52,092 nucleotides of DNA, taken from an uncultured Bacteroides sp. Lineage in GTDB: Bacteria; Bacteroidota; Bacteroidia; Bacteroidales; Bacteroidaceae. Both the position numbers and the translations under genes were made by a program. The DNA lies in contig CASENS010000036.1 of assembly GCA_949289345.1 (NCBI GenBank), positions 1 to 52,092 of the forward strand. Reading direction: 5' to 3'. The notes below the pieces were generated by a model, which saw only the letters and a program-made list of their open reading frames with translations, ran no database searches and was not told the origin of the DNA. Positions 49,656 through 52,092 of the stretch are shown in pieces. Within the stretch, counting starts at the first letter, position 1, and each line of letters starts with the position of its first letter.

Positions 49656-50048
49656 TTAAAGAGCAACACGGATAGCTTCGGCTACCGCCTTGAACTCATC
49701 ATCGGAAAGTTGAAGCTTCGGATTGGAGAAAAGCATATCGTTCTCACTCTGCATCGGTATCAGATGGATGTGCGCATGTGGCACCTCCAAGCCAAGCACG
49801 GCCATACCTACCTTTTTGCAAGGAAACGCTTTGCCAATAGCCAGTGCCACTTTCTTGGCAAATACGTGCATAGCAGCCAAATCCTCGTCACTTAAATCGA
49901 AAATGTAGTCTACCTCCTGCTTGGGAATGACCAACGTGTGACCTTTCACCAACGGATTGATATCAAGAAACGCAAAGAACTTGTCGTCCTCCGCCACCTT
50001 GTAGCTCGGTATCTCGCCCGCTACAATTCTGCTGAATATTGTTGCCAT
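49656..50048 (-). CDS. HIT family nucleotide-binding protein
   Basis: This 130-residue histidine-triad protein starts IFSRIVAGEIPSYKVAEDD, with GHTLVIPKQEVDYIFDLSDED in the middle and the triad in VPHAHIHLIPM (about residues 91-101). Such proteins hydrolyse nucleoside phosphoramidates and similar compounds. Length is typical of the Hint/HinT group with a short C-terminal extension. greA lies 65 bases upstream on the same strand, so co-transcription is likely. Confidence 0.93.
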   Translation of the reverse strand: MATIFSRIVAGEIPSYKVAEDDKFFAFLDINPLVKGHTLVIPKQEVDYIFDLSDEDLAAMHVFAKKVALAIGKAFPCKKVGMAVLGLEVPHAHIHLIPMQSENDMLFSNPKLQLSDDEFKAVAEAIRVAL

Positions 50049-50113
50049 AACGTCTGATAATGTATCTAATTAAGAAAGGCAGGTTCATGCGCATGCATGG
50101 CCCGCCTTCCGGA

Positions 50114-50578
50114 TTAAAATGAAATGTTCACAACTTCGAGTTCAATCATGCCTTGCGGCACTTTTATTTTAGCCACTTCACCCACTTTCTTGCCCAATAA
50201 TCCCTGCGCAATAGGGGTGTTGACCGAAATCTTTCCCTCCTTCAAATTGGCTTCGCTCTCGGATACAATGGTATAAGTCATCTTCATACCATTCTTTACA
50301 TTTTTCAACTCAACCTTATTCAGTATCTGTACGGAGTCGGTCTTCAATTTCGATTCATCGATAATCTTGGCATCGGCAATGATCGCTTTCAGTTTGTTTA
50401 TCTTCATTTCGAGCATTCCTTGAGCCTCCTTAGCGGCATCGTATTCCGCATTCTCGGACAAGTCGCCTTTGTCGCGCGCTTCGGCAATAGCCGCTACTAT
50501 CTTAGGACGTTCCACCGCCTCCAACTCTTTCAAATCGGCCAACAACTTGTTGTAACCTTCTTCTGACATGTAAGCCAT
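50114..50578 (-). CDS. greA: Transcription elongation factor GreA
   Basis: GreA (154 residues) rescues backtracked RNA polymerase by stimulating transcript cleavage. The N-terminal coiled coil holds KDLKEL and the tip DKGDLSENAEYDAAKE (about residues 37-52) with the acidic pair Asp and Glu that reaches the active site. The C-terminal globular domain includes TPIAQGLLGKKVGEVAKIKVP. An AGGAGG ribosome-binding site, unusually strong for Bacteroides, precedes the ATG. The leader contains a terminator-like hairpin (see 50632-50696). Confidence 0.96.
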   Translation of the reverse strand: MAYMSEEGYNKLLADLKELEAVERPKIVAAIAEARDKGDLSENAEYDAAKEAQGMLEMKINKLKAIIADAKIIDESKLKTDSVQILNKVELKNVKNGMKMTYTIVSESEANLKEGKISVNTPIAQGLLGKKVGEVAKIKVPQGMIELEVVNISF

Positions 50579-50631
50579 ACTGTTTTCCTCCTATTTTTAT
50601 TTATTCACAATTATTATTAGATATATAAACA

Positions 50632-50696
50632 AAAAAGAATTCCAACATGTGCAGCATGCTGGAACCCTCTTCCTTTTATTTTCGTGGCAAAGATAG
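50632..50696 (-). promoter_or_regulatory. greA promoter with terminator-type hairpin in the leader
   Basis: On the minus strand TATCTTTG (50689-50696) is followed about 24 bases later by TTCCAGCATG (50656-50665), loop CTGCA, CATGTTGGAA (50641-50650) and TTCTTTTTT (to 50632). Transcription would start near 50682, so a stop at the T-run gives an RNA of about 50 nt; read-through gives greA mRNA. The hairpin might instead end the upstream lipoprotein gene. Confidence 0.6.
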
Positions 50697-50771
50697 TATT
50701 TTAATTTCTATCCGCCAAGCCTTGGGCTGTGTTTTGTAACATATTTAAGAGTTCCTCTTGTATTCATAACA

Positions 50772-51920
50772 TTACAGCAAGGCTTTCACTTCTGTTTCCA
50801 GTTTGCTGAGGTCATCCACCCTTCCGCTCAACTCGTTGTTCCGGTTGACAAGATATAAAGTGGGGATGTTCTGGAGATTATACATGGTGACCAATGAGGA
50901 ATAGACCCCGTTGGCGTCACGTACACAAATCCATGGCAAGTTATCGGCCGTGGTTTTCCAATAATGCTCATCCGCATCCAATGACACTTGATAGATTTCC
51001 AGACCGGAAGCGGCATATTTGTCATAAAGCTCACGCAGCAAATAGTTGCGACTTGCCGATACGGCAGTCTGATAAATCGTAAAATCCAGCACGACGGCCT
51101 TTCCTTTTAGCTCACTCAGCTTGCGCACATTCCCGTTCATGTCACGCAGTTCGATATCTATCACACCCGTCTCGTGCACTTCAATGGCAGGAGCGTCGGA
51201 CGCCTGCTGAGGACTGCGCGTGTTCTTCATGCCTTTGATAACAATATTATAAAGGTTTTTGGAACGGTCTGCATGCGGATAATAATTGTTCAGGCTGGTG
51301 GCTACGGCGGCAAAGCACTTGATATCGTCACGGCTGTTCAAAGGATCGAAAATAAGATAATTGTTCAGTTTCTGGAACAAAGCGAAATAAGCGGACGCCG
51401 TATTGGGAGCTGAGAAGATGTAGCGAACCTTCACGTCATCCTTATAACGCTGTATCATAGACTGCATGCTGTCCTGATAGACATCCACGCCGATGGAATG
51501 GCTTTGCATAGCTTTCGCCAAGGCATCGGCTTTGCTTTGCAATTGCAACTGCATCAACGTGAGTTCTTTAATTTTCTCACTATTGGGTGATCCTTCTACC
51601 GTATAATCGGTGGCAAAGTTCTCGTAACTGGCCTTAATGCGCAAAGTCTCCGTAGAATCCACAGAGAAATTAATCATTTTGTTCTCTATACGCAGGCGAT
51701 AGAACTCGGGGGACTCCGGACGGTTTCCCTTAAAAGAGAAAGTCCCACTCCCACTCAACTTAACCGAGTCCATAGGTACGATGCCTTCCAAAGCGGACGC
51801 TTCAAGATAAAGCGTCTTGCCGTCAGCTCCAGCCACTTCTCCTTCCACCTTGAAATTCGGTTCCGAATTACAGGCACCCAAAGCTATTGCCGCAAGTGCC
51901 AATACAAAAAGTTTCTTCAT
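50772..51920 (-). CDS. Thioredoxin-fold lipoprotein (DUF4369/TlpA-like) without CxxC
   Basis: The ATG at 51920 starts a lipoprotein signal (MKKLFVLALAAIALGAC, Cys17), giving 382 residues; an ATG 16 codons upstream is not needed. Residues about 20-115 match the DUF4369 beta-domain (FKVEGEVAGADGKTLYLEAS). About 115-230 is helical, and 240-382 has the AhpC/TlpA thioredoxin fold (GKAVVLDFTIYQTAVSASRN ... IYQVSLDADEHYWKTTADNL ... IPTLYLVNRNNEL). Where TlpA proteins have WCxxC, this one has IYQTAVSA, so it cannot do disulfide exchange. It is probably a periplasmic or surface binding protein. Confidence 0.85.
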   Translation of the reverse strand: MKKLFVLALAAIALGACNSEPNFKVEGEVAGADGKTLYLEASALEGIVPMDSVKLSGSGTFSFKGNRPESPEFYRLRIENKMINFSVDSTETLRIKASYENFATDYTVEGSPNSEKIKELTLMQLQLQSKADALAKAMQSHSIGVDVYQDSMQSMIQRYKDDVKVRYIFSAPNTASAYFALFQKLNNYLIFDPLNSRDDIKCFAAVATSLNNYYPHADRSKNLYNIVIKGMKNTRSPQQASDAPAIEVHETGVIDIELRDMNGNVRKLSELKGKAVVLDFTIYQTAVSASRNYLLRELYDKYAASGLEIYQVSLDADEHYWKTTADNLPWICVRDANGVYSSLVTMYNLQNIPTLYLVNRNNELSGRVDDLSKLETEVKALL

Positions 51921-51954
51921 ATGTGTGTTTTTGTTGTTTCCACTAATCGGTGTG

Positions 51955-51962
51955 CAAAGATA
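51955..51962 (-). promoter_or_regulatory. Promoter -7 element for the thioredoxin-fold lipoprotein
   Basis: TATCTTTG on the minus strand, 34 bases ahead of the ATG at 51920. This position also argues against the upstream start at 51968. Confidence 0.6.
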
Positions 51963-52037
51963 ATACAAAAAAGTGAGATACTGAGCAAATCACGGAAATA
52001 TGATTGAAAGTTAATGATTTATGGGATTTTGGCGATT

Positions 52038-52092
52038 TGAGTGAGTGCCAACTGAAACCGGGAAAAAGCCAACTTGAACCGTAATTGCGTTA
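52038..52092. mobile_element. Possible start of an IS21-like element at the right edge
   Basis: GCCAACTGAAACCGGGAAAA (from 52047) and GCCAACTTGAACCGTAATTG (from 52068) are tandem near-copies 21 bases apart, starting just after TGAGTG. Repeated GCCAACTTGAACCG words resemble the multiple end repeats of IS21-family elements in Bacteroides. The window ends before any transposase. Confidence 0.35.

Overview
The window looks like chromosome of a gut Bacteroides or a close relative in the Bacteroidaceae. Promoters repeatedly show the Bacteroides -7 element TAnnTTTG. IspG is the long Bacteroidota form. TonB/ExbB/ExbD have Bacteroidota architecture, WG-repeat and DUF4369-type lipoproteins are present, and positions 32222-36192 carry a bacterial phosphoinositol-lipid gene cluster with the content and order known from Bacteroides thetaiotaomicron.

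Layout. (a) 1-4190 is an AT-rich accessory region abutting the 3' end of tRNA-Leu(CAA): an IS21-like end, a 5'-truncated II/X-type replication gene, small cargo genes (zinc-ribbon membrane protein, WG-repeat lipoprotein, small membrane protein) and two structured RNA candidates. (b) 4432-21244 is ordinary chromosome: manC, the gcvH and purE-ispG genes, rpoN, tmRNA, an ECF sigma factor lacking its -35-binding helix-turn-helix, an ExbB/ExbD set, tRNA-Ser(GGA), tatD, a polyprenyl synthase, tonB, cmk, ispH and pfkA. (c) 21245-25625 is a second AT-rich accessory region abutting the 3' end of tRNA-Arg(CCG): an sRNA candidate, 22-bp tandem repeats, a run of very small membrane proteins, a cut-off retropepsin gene, another structured RNA, and a frameshifted, truncated tyrosine-recombinase gene. 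(d) 25932-31920 holds asnA, ung, an AraC regulator and divergent fucI-fucP. (e) 32222-36192 is the inositol-lipid cluster. (f) 36282-36410 is a 23-bp-period array of palindromes in front of an HU-like protein gene, followed by an iron-type alcohol dehydrogenase; GC content is visibly high from about 34600 to 38100. (g) 38193-51920 is housekeeping: phoH, folC, ridA, a TPR pseudoprotease, rlmB, recN, coaBC, an exonuclease, dnaN, an SSB-tailed DUF3127 protein, a HIT protein, greA with a terminator in its leader, and a thioredoxin-fold lipoprotein lacking CxxC. A possible second IS21-like end starts at the right edge.

How the genes fit together. IspG, IspH and the polyprenyl synthase belong to isoprenoid synthesis. 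ExbB/ExbD with TonB energise outer-membrane transport. Fucose isomerase and permease form the entry to fucose use. Inositol-phosphate synthase, a PgpA-like phosphatase, a GtrA-like membrane protein, a CDP-alcohol phosphotransferase and a PAP2 phosphatase would make inositol phospholipids and supply inositol sphingolipids.

The most unusual signals are: (1) structured RNAs in both accessory regions with the same crossing-stem (pseudoknot) layout, two of them directly ahead of cargo genes; (2) the in-register palindrome array overlapping the promoter of the HU-like gene; (3) a 22-bp repeat found at two loci 28 kb apart; (4) a promoter-terminator leader before greA; (5) the string of overlapping micro-proteins at 22251-22722. 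All calls come from reading the sequence by eye; no database search or folding program was run.
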